Part shown: one piece after another, positions 1-9,120 of the stretch
How the letters are laid out: each line of letters begins with the position of its first letter
Numbering within the stretch: position 1 is the stretch's first letter
Assembly: GCF_011806425.1 (NCBI RefSeq)
Contig: NZ_JAATOV010000001.1
Coordinates: 248,001-312,000, forward strand
From: Thalassospira lucentensis
GTDB lineage: Bacteria; Pseudomonadota; Alphaproteobacteria; Rhodospirillales; Thalassospiraceae
Reading direction: 5' to 3'
Length of the DNA stretch: 64,000 nt
Translations under genes and position numbers: made by a program
Notes under the pieces: model-generated
The model's database searches: none
What the model saw: the letters and a program-made list of their open reading frames with translations, nothing else
What the model was told of the DNA's origin: nothing

Positions 1-77
1 AAACGTTGCTAGTTTTTGCTTTGGACCTGTCAAGTGATGCCGATCACCAATAATTACAACCCTGACTTCGCCATTTG

Positions 78-1286
78 CTATTTTTTGCCACCTGCAAGAA
101 GCCTTGCCTCGGGCATCAGACGCAATCGGATCATTGCCAACACGCCCAGCAACGGCCCAATCGACAGCATGGCAAATGCGCCCCACCATCCAAATGCGCC
201 TGCAACCACCGGTACAAGGTGGATCGACAGCAAGGCGATGATAAATCCGATCGCATTTTGTAATGTCAGCGCCGTTCCGACCTGATGGGGATCGGCCAGT
301 TCGATCACACAGGACGAAAACTGTGCAGAATCCGCGATCACGGAAAGCCCCCAGACCAGACAAATGACAAACAGCACCGCAAATGGTGCATCCGCCAGAG
401 CACCGACCAGCAACGCGCAAAGGCCACTGATACACATGGCGGCAATGGTCACCGTCGTCCGCCCAATCCGATCGGCGAAATATCCCCCGGCAAGCGATCC
501 AAATGCGCCAATCCCAACGATGCCAAAGGTCGACAATGCCGACCAGACACCCGCGTTTTCAACCAAACGATCCGAAAGACTTGAATACAGGAATAACCCG
601 ATCCAGCCCCACATGGCATACAGTTCCCACATGTGGCCGAAATAACCGTAACAGGCATAACGCAGTGGCTTATTGGCCCAGATATGCCCCACCATGCGTG
701 GATCAAAACGCGGCGACGCGCCCGGTGTGCCGCCAAGATTGACAAACAAGATCACAAGTGCGGCTGCGTAAGCCGACACACTGGCCGCAACAATCACCCA
801 CCGCCAATTAAGCGGCACGACAACCGAAAACAAATGCGGCAAGGCCGATCCCAGTGTCAGCGCCCCGACAAGCACCCCCACCAGAAAACCGGTATCGCCG
901 CGCGACCACGTCGCCACCATTTTCATGCCAATCGGGTAAATGCCCGCCATGCATATCCCGGTTACAACCCGCAACGCGATAACAACACCCCCGTCAATCG
1001 GGACGGTCAGGATCAGGATATTGGCGGTTGCCGCGATCAAGGCCGATGCCGCCCAAAAGCGGCGCGGTTCAATGCGATCGGCCAAACCAAGAACCGCACT
1101 GATCAGCGTGCCCAGCACAAAGCCAAACAGAACCGAACTGGTAAATAACGATGATTGAAGCGCGCCCAGATCAAACTCGGCACGCAATTGCGGCAGCACC
1201 GCCGTTGCCGAAAACCAAAGGGCAAGCGCCATCAACTGACAGACCGTAATCATTGAAACGGCAAAGCATTTTCCCGTGCGCGTCAT
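78..1286 (-). CDS. MFS transporter
   Basis: Probable 12-helix major facilitator permease of the inner membrane; the substrate cannot be told from sequence. The N-terminal half carries a loop 2-3 motif variant (GLADRIEPRRFW) and the C-terminal half the matching GGYFADRIGRTTV, typical of the two MFS repeats. I chose the ATG at 1286 (protein starts MTRTGKCF, 402 aa) because GGGGA lies upstream of it. An in-frame ATG at 1328 adds 14 hydrophilic residues and has no ribosome binding site. It lies downstream of the liv-type operon on the same strand but is separated from it by a terminator, so it is probably transcribed alone. Confidence 0.85.
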   Translation of the reverse strand: MTRTGKCFAVSMITVCQLMALALWFSATAVLPQLRAEFDLGALQSSLFTSSVLFGFVLGTLISAVLGLADRIEPRRFWAASALIAATANILILTVPIDGGVVIALRVVTGICMAGIYPIGMKMVATWSRGDTGFLVGVLVGALTLGSALPHLFSVVVPLNWRWVIVAASVSAYAAALVILFVNLGGTPGASPRFDPRMVGHIWANKPLRYACYGYFGHMWELYAMWGWIGLFLYSSLSDRLVENAGVWSALSTFGIVGIGAFGSLAGGYFADRIGRTTVTIAAMCISGLCALLVGALADAPFAVLFVICLVWGLSVIADSAQFSSCVIELADPHQVGTALTLQNAIGFIIALLSIHLVPVVAGAFGWWGAFAMLSIGPLLGVLAMIRLRLMPEARLLAGGKK

Positions 1287-1470
1287 GCCATCCCCGGCCC
1301 ATTTGTTATCATTTTCGCCATCATACACAGAAGTGCGCGAATGCCCATCTTCGAACGGTTTGAAGTTTCAGCCATTCCAGGAGGACGATCAAAGCAACGC
1401 CCAAATCAACCCGAACGGCCTTGGCAGGGCGGTTAGATCATTAACAACTTCTCCCCACCTTTAACCCCGC

Positions 1471-1505
1471 AAAAAAAGATGCCGCTGACCAAGCCAGACG
1501 GCATC
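1471..1505 (-). terminator. Rho-independent terminator of the liv/acyl-CoA ligase operon
   Basis: A 7-bp perfect stem (GATGCCG at 1478-1484, CGGCATC at 1499-1505) with a 14-nt loop is followed on the minus strand by seven U residues (1477-1471). It lies 56 bp past the stop codon of the last gene of the ABC importer operon. Confidence 0.85.
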
Positions 1506-1560
1506 AAGTTTCCCGAGCGGGAATGAGGTATTGGGCAATCTGAGTTAGTTAACTTGCTTT

Positions 1561-2790
1561 CTACGCGGTCCGCTTGTCATCAATGACCTTGCCATCATTG
1601 GGAAGGCTGCCCGTCGCGGCACATTCGACCGCCCCACGCAATTTGCAGACGCTGGCAAGGGTTTCGCCAATGGCATCAACATGCCCGGCGTCCGGCCCCT
1701 CGCAGATCAGGGTCATGACGTCATTGTCGTTTTCACGGGTGACAACAAGGCGAGCCTTGGTGATTTCGTCGTGACGCTTGATGACTTCGGCAACCTGCTG
1801 CGGATGGACAAACATGCCTTTGACTTTGGTGGTTTGATCCGCGCGGCCCATCCACCCCTTGATCCGGTCATTCGTCCGTCCACACGGGCTTTGGCCCGGT
1901 GCGATGGCCGATAGATCCCCGGTCGCAAAGCGGAGCAACGGATAATCCATATTAAGCGACGTGACGACGACTTCGCCGACCTCGCCCTCTGCCACTGGAT
2001 CGCCGGTCCCCGGGCGCACGATTTCAAGAATGATGTCTTCGGCGACGATCATGCCGTCCTTGGCATCGCTTTCATAGGCAATCAAACCAAGGTCCGCACT
2101 AGCATAACATTGCAACATCGCGATATCGCGTTCGGCAAACCAGCTGCGCAGGGTTTCGGGCAATGCTTCGCCGGAAACCAGTGCGCGTTTGATCGACGAA
2201 ATATCCGCGCCAAGTTCATCGGCCTTTTCGATCAGGATTTTAAGGAACGATGGCGTACCGCAATAGCCCGTTGGTTTCAGATCGCTGATGGCTTTGACCT
2301 GTGCTTCGCTTTGTCCAACCCCGGCCGGGATCACGACACAGCCACATGCCCGTGCGCCACTATCAAAAATAAAGCCACCCGGGGTCAGATGATAAGACAG
2401 GCAGTTATGCACAATATCGCCCGGGCGGAACCCGGCGGCAAAGAATGCGCGGCCCATACGCCACCAATCATCACCCTTACCCTGCGGATCATAAATCGGC
2501 CCTGGGCTTTGGAACATGCGCGCAAGGGCCGGAACCGGCGTTGCGTTTAACCCGGCAAAGGGTGGTTCTTTTGCCTGGGCGTCGATCAGATCGGATTTTC
2601 GCGTGACCGGCAGTTTCGCCAAGGCATCGCGGCTGGTGACGGTTTGCGGATCAACATCGCTTAGGATACGTCCAAATCCAGCGGACTTTGATTTCGCGTG
2701 ATGAATGACACGCGGCAATGCGGCCATTAATCCGGCATCGCGATCGGCTGGTTTGCGCGTTTCAATTCCGTCGTAATAGGTTTTAAGCAT
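1561..2790 (-). CDS. PaaK-type phenylacetate-CoA ligase family protein
   Basis: Adenylate-forming enzyme related to phenylacetate-CoA ligase, 409 aa, expected to activate an aromatic or other carboxylic acid with ATP and CoA in the cytoplasm. Family features seen are the YCGTPSFLKIL segment, YASADLGLIAYE, and LLRFATGDLSAI with the conserved Asp. The usual phosphate loop (TSGTTGKP in the superfamily) is not recognisable; at that place the protein reads FQSPGPIYDPQGKGDDW. It is the last gene of a seven-gene operon with a LivFGHMK-type importer, 45 bp after the preceding ATPase gene. From memory, this liv-linked subfamily often has the altered loop. The substrate is unknown; loss of adenylation activity is possible. 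Confidence 0.8.
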   Translation of the reverse strand: MLKTYYDGIETRKPADRDAGLMAALPRVIHHAKSKSAGFGRILSDVDPQTVTSRDALAKLPVTRKSDLIDAQAKEPPFAGLNATPVPALARMFQSPGPIYDPQGKGDDWWRMGRAFFAAGFRPGDIVHNCLSYHLTPGGFIFDSGARACGCVVIPAGVGQSEAQVKAISDLKPTGYCGTPSFLKILIEKADELGADISSIKRALVSGEALPETLRSWFAERDIAMLQCYASADLGLIAYESDAKDGMIVAEDIILEIVRPGTGDPVAEGEVGEVVVTSLNMDYPLLRFATGDLSAIAPGQSPCGRTNDRIKGWMGRADQTTKVKGMFVHPQQVAEVIKRHDEITKARLVVTRENDNDVMTLICEGPDAGHVDAIGETLASVCKLRGAVECAATGSLPNDGKVIDDKRTA

Positions 2791-2835
2791 GTCGCCCGTC
2801 TTTCATCCAAAATCACCAACACCCAAGATCAGGGG

Positions 2836-3657
2836 TTATAACCAACGTTTACGACGTTTATATGACTTGATGTTCTTAAAGCTTTTGCGATCTTCCGACC
2901 CACCACCAAGATAGAACTCTTTAACGTCTTCGTTATTCAGAAGCTCGTCGCGTGTGCCATCAAGCACCACCTTGCCGCTTTCCATAATGTAACCGTAATC
3001 GGCGACCTTCAGCGCAAAGTTGGCATTCTGTTCGACGATCAGCATGGTAATCCCTTGATCGCGATTGATCTTTTCGATGATCCCGAACACTTCCTTAACC
3101 AAAAGCGGCGACAGGCCCATGGATGGCTCATCAAGCAGGATCATTTTCGGCCGCGCCATCAAGGACCGACCAATGGCCAGCATTTGCTGCTCCCCACCCG
3201 ATAGGTACCCGGCAAGGCCGGTGCGTTCTTTCAGGCGCGGGAAATAGTCAAACACCATATCGATATCGTCTTTAACGCCCTTATCCTTACGGGTATAGGC
3301 GCCCAAACGCAGATTTTCGATACAGGTCATGTCTTCGATAATACGGCGGCCTTCCATCACCTGAAACAGGCCGGACCGTACGATGTCTTCGGGGTTTCCG
3401 TTGGCGATCTGTTTTCCCATGAAATTGATCTCGCCACGGGTGACTTCACCGTCTTCGGTTTTCAGCAACCCGGAAATCGCCTTAAGCGTTGTGGATTTAC
3501 CGGCCCCGTTTGGCCCAAGAAGGGTCACGATCTTTCCTTGCGGAACCTCTAACGATACCCCGCGCAGGACAAGGATCACCTCGTCATAAACAACTTCGAT
3601 ATTGTTGACCGACAACATCGGTTCGGCATTTTCGATTTTACGGGCGGGCTCTGCCAT
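2836..3657 (-). CDS. ABC transporter ATP-binding protein, LivF type
   Basis: Cytoplasmic ATPase subunit of a HAAT (branched-chain amino acid type) importer. Seen: Walker A GPNGAGKSTT, signature LSGGEQQMLAIGRSL, Walker B MILLDEPSMGLSP and switch region LIVEQNA. The ATG at 3657 (MAEPARK, 273 aa) has AAAGGGGA five bases upstream and is preferred to the ATG at 3687. The C-terminus has a basic tail ending YKRRKRWL, longer than classical LivF; I associate this with importers linked to acyl-CoA ligases. It is encoded with LivG-, LivH-, LivM- and LivK-type partners in one minus-strand operon. Confidence 0.92.
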   Translation of the reverse strand: MAEPARKIENAEPMLSVNNIEVVYDEVILVLRGVSLEVPQGKIVTLLGPNGAGKSTTLKAISGLLKTEDGEVTRGEINFMGKQIANGNPEDIVRSGLFQVMEGRRIIEDMTCIENLRLGAYTRKDKGVKDDIDMVFDYFPRLKERTGLAGYLSGGEQQMLAIGRSLMARPKMILLDEPSMGLSPLLVKEVFGIIEKINRDQGITMLIVEQNANFALKVADYGYIMESGKVVLDGTRDELLNNEDVKEFYLGGGSEDRKSFKNIKSYKRRKRWL

Positions 3658-3765
3658 GGTGTCCCCTTTGATCATATCCCTGTTCATCGCCCCACCGTCG
3701 GGGGGAAAACGGAAAACCCGCTTTCCCCCCGAACAGCATGGGAGACATTCGTCGTCGGACCGGTC

Positions 3766-5010
3766 TTAGTAACCGAGCCAGTCATCACGGCGCGGCAAGG
3801 TTACAGTGGTAACCTTTTCGACGGTCGGTTCGCCGCCTTTTGCCGATCCTTTATAGATATTGACGGTATTGATGCCGCGGTGATCTTCGGCGGTCCAGGT
3901 TGCTTCCATGCACACACCTTCAAGACCTTTGGGGACCCACAATTCGCGGGCATACATGCCGGCCTTGATGTTTTCACCGGTAATGCCACCATTTTCCTTG
4001 GCCCATTCCATGGCTTCTTTCATGTAATAGGCTGAACAAATGCCACGGATATAATGGTGGGTACGGAATTCCTTGCCCGAGCTGTCAGACATTTTCGAAA
4101 TTTCGCGCACAAGATCCATGCCCGGAACCCCTTCGTCGGTCCAGAAGCTGGTCATCGCCGGGAAGATGTAGTTATCAACATCGCCAATGGTTTTAAGCGT
4201 CTCGTAATCGCCCGCCCAGATATTGGCGAGCCATTTTGGCGTTGCGCCAACCGTGTCACAGGATTTCACCAGCGACACAACCGACGGGCCAAGATTGCCA
4301 AGATAGCCGTAATTCGTACCCGCTTCCTTGATGGTCAGGCACTGCGCTTTGAAATCGCCCGGCTTCATCGAAACGACCACCGGCTCGGTCACCTCAAAGC
4401 CAAGTTCGGTCGCATATTCAGCGCAGGCTTCTTTGGGCGCATTCGGGTAAGGATGGTTGTCCCCAATGTGCGAGAAGACCGGCTTGCCGCTTTTGCCAGA
4501 CGATTTCCAATCTTCTGCCGCCCACTGAACCATCGCACGGCAGGCATCGGAATAAGATGCGCCATAGAAGAAGTTATAAGGTGCGGGCTTGGCGGTTCTG
4601 GGGTTTTTGGCCGTCGGATCGGTCAGGTGACCGGAATAGGATGCGGAATAGACCGGCACCTTATCCTTGGCGACGAAGCTGATAAGGGCCTCGGTATCGC
4701 CCGTACCCCAGCCTTGCATCGCGACCATGTTGTTGCGCGAACGCCATTTTTTATAGTTGGCAATCGCTTGGGGTACTTTATAGGCGTAATCAATCGATTC
4801 TGAATCCAAAACGGTGCCATCAATCCCGCCATGGGTATTGATATAAGACAGCGCGTCACGCACCCCATCGGCATAGAACTTGCCGATAAAGCCGGTCGGT
4901 CCGGTGATATCCATCAAGTGACCGACAAACACCATGTCGTCATCGGCCTTGGCGGCTGTCATCGACAAGCTGGTCGCAACCAGTGCGGTTGCTGCAATTA
5001 CTCTTTTCAT
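3766..5010 (-). CDS. ABC transporter substrate-binding protein, LivK/HAAT type
   Basis: Periplasmic solute-binding protein of the peripla_BP_6 fold, 414 aa, which would deliver the ligand to the LivHM-type permease. A Sec signal peptide is visible (MKRVIAATALVATSLSMTAAKA, cleavage before DDD). The ATG at 5010 has AAGGGAG upstream; an ATG at 5061 would put 17 residues before the signal peptide and is rejected. Segments such as FVGHLMDITGP and YADGVRDALSYINTHGG fit the type I periplasmic binding fold. The neighbouring acyl-CoA ligases suggest a carboxylic acid ligand rather than leucine; that is inference. Confidence 0.9.
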   Translation of the reverse strand: MKRVIAATALVATSLSMTAAKADDDMVFVGHLMDITGPTGFIGKFYADGVRDALSYINTHGGIDGTVLDSESIDYAYKVPQAIANYKKWRSRNNMVAMQGWGTGDTEALISFVAKDKVPVYSASYSGHLTDPTAKNPRTAKPAPYNFFYGASYSDACRAMVQWAAEDWKSSGKSGKPVFSHIGDNHPYPNAPKEACAEYATELGFEVTEPVVVSMKPGDFKAQCLTIKEAGTNYGYLGNLGPSVVSLVKSCDTVGATPKWLANIWAGDYETLKTIGDVDNYIFPAMTSFWTDEGVPGMDLVREISKMSDSSGKEFRTHHYIRGICSAYYMKEAMEWAKENGGITGENIKAGMYARELWVPKGLEGVCMEATWTAEDHRGINTVNIYKGSAKGGEPTVEKVTTVTLPRRDDWLGY

Positions 5011-5121
5011 TACGACGTCTCCCTTGGACGTTTTACTCAACAAAGTAGCCTCCCGGTCCACGCCGATTTTTGATCCTGTTTCTTTGTTGTTTTTTAGCGA
5101 AACAGGCCTCGGCGGTATTGA

Positions 5122-6195
5122 TCAGTACGAGAAGGGATAAAGCTTCCAGTACGCCCTGATCTGTTGCCAACGATGGGCAAGCCCATCCGGCTCAAAGATC
5201 AGGAACAGGATGATGGCCAGACCGATCGCCATCTCCTTGATATAGGCCAGCCCATCGGTCACATCCGTCGAGCTTGCCCAGTCAAAAACACTTAATGCAC
5301 TGACACCGCTTTCCATGACTTCGGGCAACAACACCATAAAGACAGTGCCCATAAGCGTCCCCTTGACCGAGCCAAGACCACCAATAATGATCATGCCCAG
5401 AAACTGGATCGACAGCAGAATGGTGAAACCTTCGGCGGAAACAAAACCAAGATAATGCCCATACATCGCCCCGCCGACACCGGCATAAAACGATGAAACC
5501 GCAAAGCTCATCAGACGATATTTCGTCAGATTGATGCCCATGATTTCAGCTGAAAGATAATGATCGCGCACCGCAACAAATGCCCGTCCATCCCGGGTCC
5601 GCATCAGGTTGGTACCCAACAGATACATCACCACCAAGAAGAACAGGCAGACATAGAAGAAGCTAAAATCATCATAGATTTCATAGCCAAACACATTGAT
5701 CGGGTTGGCCGCCGCGCCATAAGAACCACCGGTAAACCATTCTGCGCGGGCAAAGAAATCTTCCAAAATGAACTGCGCTGCCAAGGTCGCAATCGCCAGA
5801 TACAGCCCCTTAATCCGGGCCGCAGGCAAACCAAACAGCAACCCTACCGCGGCGGTCATTAACCCGGCAAGCGGGATCGACAACAATACCGGAATGCCGG
5901 TGGTATTGTTGATCCATGCCGATGCAAACGCGCCAAAGCCAAAGAACGCCGCATGGCCCAGTGAAATCTGCCCGGTAAAACCAACCAGAATGTTCAAACC
6001 CAATGCGGCAATCGCGAAATAGGAAATCTGAATGAACAGATTGACGTAATACCCATCCAGAACAAACGGGATCAGGGCAACAGCGATCACACCAAGAACA
6101 GCGGCATTGCGTACAACCGTCGTATCAAAAATGCGGGTATCCTGCCGATAAGTCGTTCGGAAATCACCGCAGGGACGCATCGAAAATCCAGCCAT
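5122..6195 (-). CDS. ABC transporter permease, LivM type
   Basis: Inner-membrane permease of the HAAT importer, 357 aa with about nine to ten hydrophobic segments. Diagnostic stretches are LNILVGFTGQISLGHAAFFGFGAF near the N-terminus and FLGMIIIGGLGSVKGTLMGT in the second half, the EAA-like cytoplasmic loop of this family. It starts 18 bp after the LivH-type gene stops and is followed by the substrate-binding protein gene about 110 bp downstream. The partner is the LivH-type permease, with which it would form the translocation channel. Confidence 0.92.
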   Translation of the reverse strand: MAGFSMRPCGDFRTTYRQDTRIFDTTVVRNAAVLGVIAVALIPFVLDGYYVNLFIQISYFAIAALGLNILVGFTGQISLGHAAFFGFGAFASAWINNTTGIPVLLSIPLAGLMTAAVGLLFGLPAARIKGLYLAIATLAAQFILEDFFARAEWFTGGSYGAAANPINVFGYEIYDDFSFFYVCLFFLVVMYLLGTNLMRTRDGRAFVAVRDHYLSAEIMGINLTKYRLMSFAVSSFYAGVGGAMYGHYLGFVSAEGFTILLSIQFLGMIIIGGLGSVKGTLMGTVFMVLLPEVMESGVSALSVFDWASSTDVTDGLAYIKEMAIGLAIILFLIFEPDGLAHRWQQIRAYWKLYPFSY

Positions 6196-6213
6196 CGTTT
6201 CTTTCCTCGTCCC

Positions 6214-7107
6214 TTAGACACGTTCGATATCTTTGGTGCCAAACAGGCCATACGGCTTGATGCACAAAATAATGATCAGCACATAGAACGGCGCGATCGA
6301 AAACAAATTGCCCCAGTGCAGATACTGCCCATCAACAAACTCGGCCGTGTTTTCAAGCAAGCCAATAATCACACCGCCAACAACCGCCCCGACAATGGAA
6401 TCAAGCCCCCCCAAAATGACCGCCGGAAACACCTTGATCCCGATGACCGAAAGTGCTGATGACACGCCGTTGACCATGCCGATCACGATCCCGGCGACAC
6501 CCGACACCAGGGCGGAAATAGCCCAAGACATGGCAAAAACGGTTTTCACGGAAATGCCCAGACTTTGGGCGACCTGCTGATCAAACGCGGTGGCGCGCAT
6601 CGCAAGGCCAAGCTTGGAATATTTAAAGAACCAATAGAACCCGGCCATGATGAACAACGAGATCACGAAACTCATGATATAGGCGGTCTCGATCTGCATC
6701 CCGAGGACGTTCAATGAACGGGTTTCAAACACCTGTGGATAGGTTGCCGTGGTAGCCCCGAAAATCCATTTGGTTGCCGCCTGGAAAAAGATCGAAAGCC
6801 CGATGGTCACCATGATCACGGAAATAATCGGTTCGCCAATCATGGGCCGTAAAACCACCATCTGCAGGATGACGCCAAACGCCATCATAAACAGCAGCGT
6901 AAACAAGAACCCCATCCAGAACGGCATGTGCATTTCGACAAGAAACGCATAACAGACCCATGCCCCGATCAGCAGGAATTCACCCTGAGCAAAGTTGACG
7001 ATCTGGGTTGATTTATAGATCAGCACGAAACACATGGCGACGACGCCATACAACGTTCCGACGATCAACCCGTTCAGCAGCAGCTGGAACAGAAGTTCGA
7101 AATTCAT
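6214..7107 (-). CDS. ABC transporter permease, LivH type
   Basis: Second inner-membrane permease of the importer, 297 aa. Family signatures are the N-terminal NGLIVGTLYGVVAMCFVLIY and IVNFAQGEFLLIGAW, and the loop FPAVILGGLDSIVGAVVGG. The ATG at 7107 gives the expected LivH length. It follows the long acyl-CoA ligase gene by about 60 bp and precedes the LivM-type gene by 18 bp, so translation of the two permeases is likely coupled within one mRNA. Confidence 0.92.
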   Translation of the reverse strand: MNFELLFQLLLNGLIVGTLYGVVAMCFVLIYKSTQIVNFAQGEFLLIGAWVCYAFLVEMHMPFWMGFLFTLLFMMAFGVILQMVVLRPMIGEPIISVIMVTIGLSIFFQAATKWIFGATTATYPQVFETRSLNVLGMQIETAYIMSFVISLFIMAGFYWFFKYSKLGLAMRATAFDQQVAQSLGISVKTVFAMSWAISALVSGVAGIVIGMVNGVSSALSVIGIKVFPAVILGGLDSIVGAVVGGVIIGLLENTAEFVDGQYLHWGNLFSIAPFYVLIIILCIKPYGLFGTKDIERV

Positions 7108-7168
7108 GTTGCCATCCCTGTAATGGCGGCCCGGCCCAATGGCGCGGAACCACAGTTTATTTGCGGCC

Positions 7169-9118
7169 TTATTCGGCTGCTTTCGGGGCCGTCTTTGCGG
7201 CCTTGATTTCTTCTAGATCGACCACTTTGACACTTGTCTGAATGCGGGTTTTTGACCCGTCCTGGAAGGTGATCATGGTATCGATATCAACCTTGTCATT
7301 TCCGGCATAAACAGCGTCGATGATGTCGGCATATTTTTCGGCAACGACACTGCGGCGTACCTTGCGGGTCCGGGTCAGTTCGCCGTCGTCAGCATCAAGT
7401 TCCTTGTACAGCAGCAAGAACCGTTTGATCCGCTGCGCTTCGGGCAAGGTTTCGTTTACCTGACGCACTTCATCGACAATCATGTCATAGACTTGCGGCT
7501 GGGCAGACAGGTTGGTGTAGTTGGTAAAGGCAATGCCGCGCTGCTCGGCCCACTTGGCCATGATCGAATAACGGATACAGATCATGGTCGACAGGAACGG
7601 CAGGTCCTTGCCCAGAATGACGGCCTCGGCAATGAAGGGCGAAAACTTCAATTTGTTTTCGATAAATTGCGGCGAATACCGCACCCCGGTCGATGTTTCC
7701 GCCAGGTCCTTCATCCGGTCAATCACCACAAGGTGCTTGTTTTCATCCTTGAAGTACCCGGCATCCCCGGTATGCATCCAGCCATCCCGAACGTCTTCGT
7801 CATAGGCGGCCTGATTTTTATAGTAACTGGTGAACATGCCCGACGTGCGGGCAACGATTTCACCCACGCCATTTTCATCGGCATTGATGACTTTGACTTC
7901 GGAATTATCAAACGCAATCCCGACCGTATCAAAATCAATGTCATCAGGTTGGTGAATGGTATAGGCACCGCACAGCTCAGTCTGACCATAAAGCTGACGC
8001 AGCGGCACGCCCATCGCATGGAAGAACTTAAACGTTTCCGGGCCAATTGCCGCCCCACCAGTCGCGGCAGAGCGCAGATTGGTAAAACCCAACCGATCTT
8101 TCAGGGCGTTCATCAGCATCCAATCGGCCAGTTTTGAATGCCCGCCACTGTCCAAGGCGGTGCGTGCCAACGCCATGCCAGCATCGTACATTTTCTGTTT
8201 GAACGGCGTTGAATCCATCATCCGTGCGCGCACATCCGCAGCAATGGTTTCCCAAACGCGCGGTGCCAGCAGGACAAAGTTCGGGCCAATTTCGCGCAGG
8301 TCTTCCATCATGGTTTCCTGCTCTTCAACGAAATTGACGATCTGTCGGCTGATCAGCGACTGACCAACCACATAGACCTGCTCCATAATCCAGGGCAGCG
8401 GCAAAACCGAAACATAGTTATCGCCCGGATATTTTGGATCGGCGCGCAAATAGGCCGCACAGTGATCAAGGAAATCGGCACTATTAAGCATCGCCATTTT
8501 CGGCTTGGACGTGGTGCCAGATGTGGTGCACAGGATCGCGCATTCATCGCCGCGCGTATCGGCCACCATCTTATCATACAGACCGGGGTCTTTGGCCTCG
8601 ACGGCGCGGCCCATTTCATAAAGCTTTTCTACATCCAAAAGGCGCGGATCGTCGTATTTGCGCATGCCGCGTGGATCGCAATAGACAATATGATCAACTG
8701 TTGGGATATCCTCGCCAAGTTCGATCAGCTTGTCACACTGTTCTTCGTCCTCAGCAATCAGGATGCGCGCCTCGGAATAGGTAATCAGAAACGCGACTTC
8801 TTCATGTAGACTATCTTGATAAAGTCCAACGGATCGGCCACGCAGCGCATGGGCGGCAATTTCCGCCCAAACCCATTCGGGACGGTTTTCACCGATAATG
8901 CCAACCACATCGCCCGGCCCTATTCCAAGGGCATGCATGCCAAGCGTCATCCATTTGACGCGGTCGTTGTAATCTTTCCAGGTGAACTCCTGCCAGATGC
9001 CAAATTCCTTTTCGCGCATGGCAACGTCATCGCCCCATTTGCGCGCGTTATAGGCCAGCACTTTGGGGAATGTGTCCATTGCCTGGACATCTGCATATTC
9101 GGGAATATTGCTACTCAT
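7169..9118 (-). CDS. AMP-binding long-chain acyl-CoA synthetase-like protein
   Basis: ATP-dependent acyl-CoA ligase of the ANL superfamily, 649 aa, similar in length and layout to long-chain fatty acyl-CoA synthetases. Seen: phosphate loop ILCTTSGTTSKPKMAML (Ser where Gly is usual after the TT), QLYGQTELCGAYT (motif A5), and GWMHTGDAGYFKDENKHLVVIDRMKD (Asp/Arg/Lys of the hinge region). It sits between the LivG-type and LivH-type genes, with only 2 bp between it and the ATPase gene, so it is an integral part of the transport operon. The likely role is trapping the imported acid as its CoA thioester; the substrate is not determined by sequence. Confidence 0.9.
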   Translation of the reverse strand: MSSNIPEYADVQAMDTFPKVLAYNARKWGDDVAMREKEFGIWQEFTWKDYNDRVKWMTLGMHALGIGPGDVVGIIGENRPEWVWAEIAAHALRGRSVGLYQDSLHEEVAFLITYSEARILIAEDEEQCDKLIELGEDIPTVDHIVYCDPRGMRKYDDPRLLDVEKLYEMGRAVEAKDPGLYDKMVADTRGDECAILCTTSGTTSKPKMAMLNSADFLDHCAAYLRADPKYPGDNYVSVLPLPWIMEQVYVVGQSLISRQIVNFVEEQETMMEDLREIGPNFVLLAPRVWETIAADVRARMMDSTPFKQKMYDAGMALARTALDSGGHSKLADWMLMNALKDRLGFTNLRSAATGGAAIGPETFKFFHAMGVPLRQLYGQTELCGAYTIHQPDDIDFDTVGIAFDNSEVKVINADENGVGEIVARTSGMFTSYYKNQAAYDEDVRDGWMHTGDAGYFKDENKHLVVIDRMKDLAETSTGVRYSPQFIENKLKFSPFIAEAVILGKDLPFLSTMICIRYSIMAKWAEQRGIAFTNYTNLSAQPQVYDMIVDEVRQVNETLPEAQRIKRFLLLYKELDADDGELTRTRKVRRSVVAEKYADIIDAVYAGNDKVDIDTMITFQDGSKTRIQTSVKVVDLEEIKAAKTAPKAAE

Positions 9119-9120
9119 GC

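Noticed and set aside
4054-4803. 249-codon plus-strand frame inside the substrate-binding protein gene
   Set aside because: Overlaps a gene with signal peptide and operon context; Arg/His/Gly-rich composition typical of antisense frames.
3766-5010. Assignment of the importer to branched-chain amino acids
   Set aside because: The family name comes from Liv proteins, but two acyl-CoA ligase genes in the operon point to a carboxylic acid ligand; no evidence for leucine.
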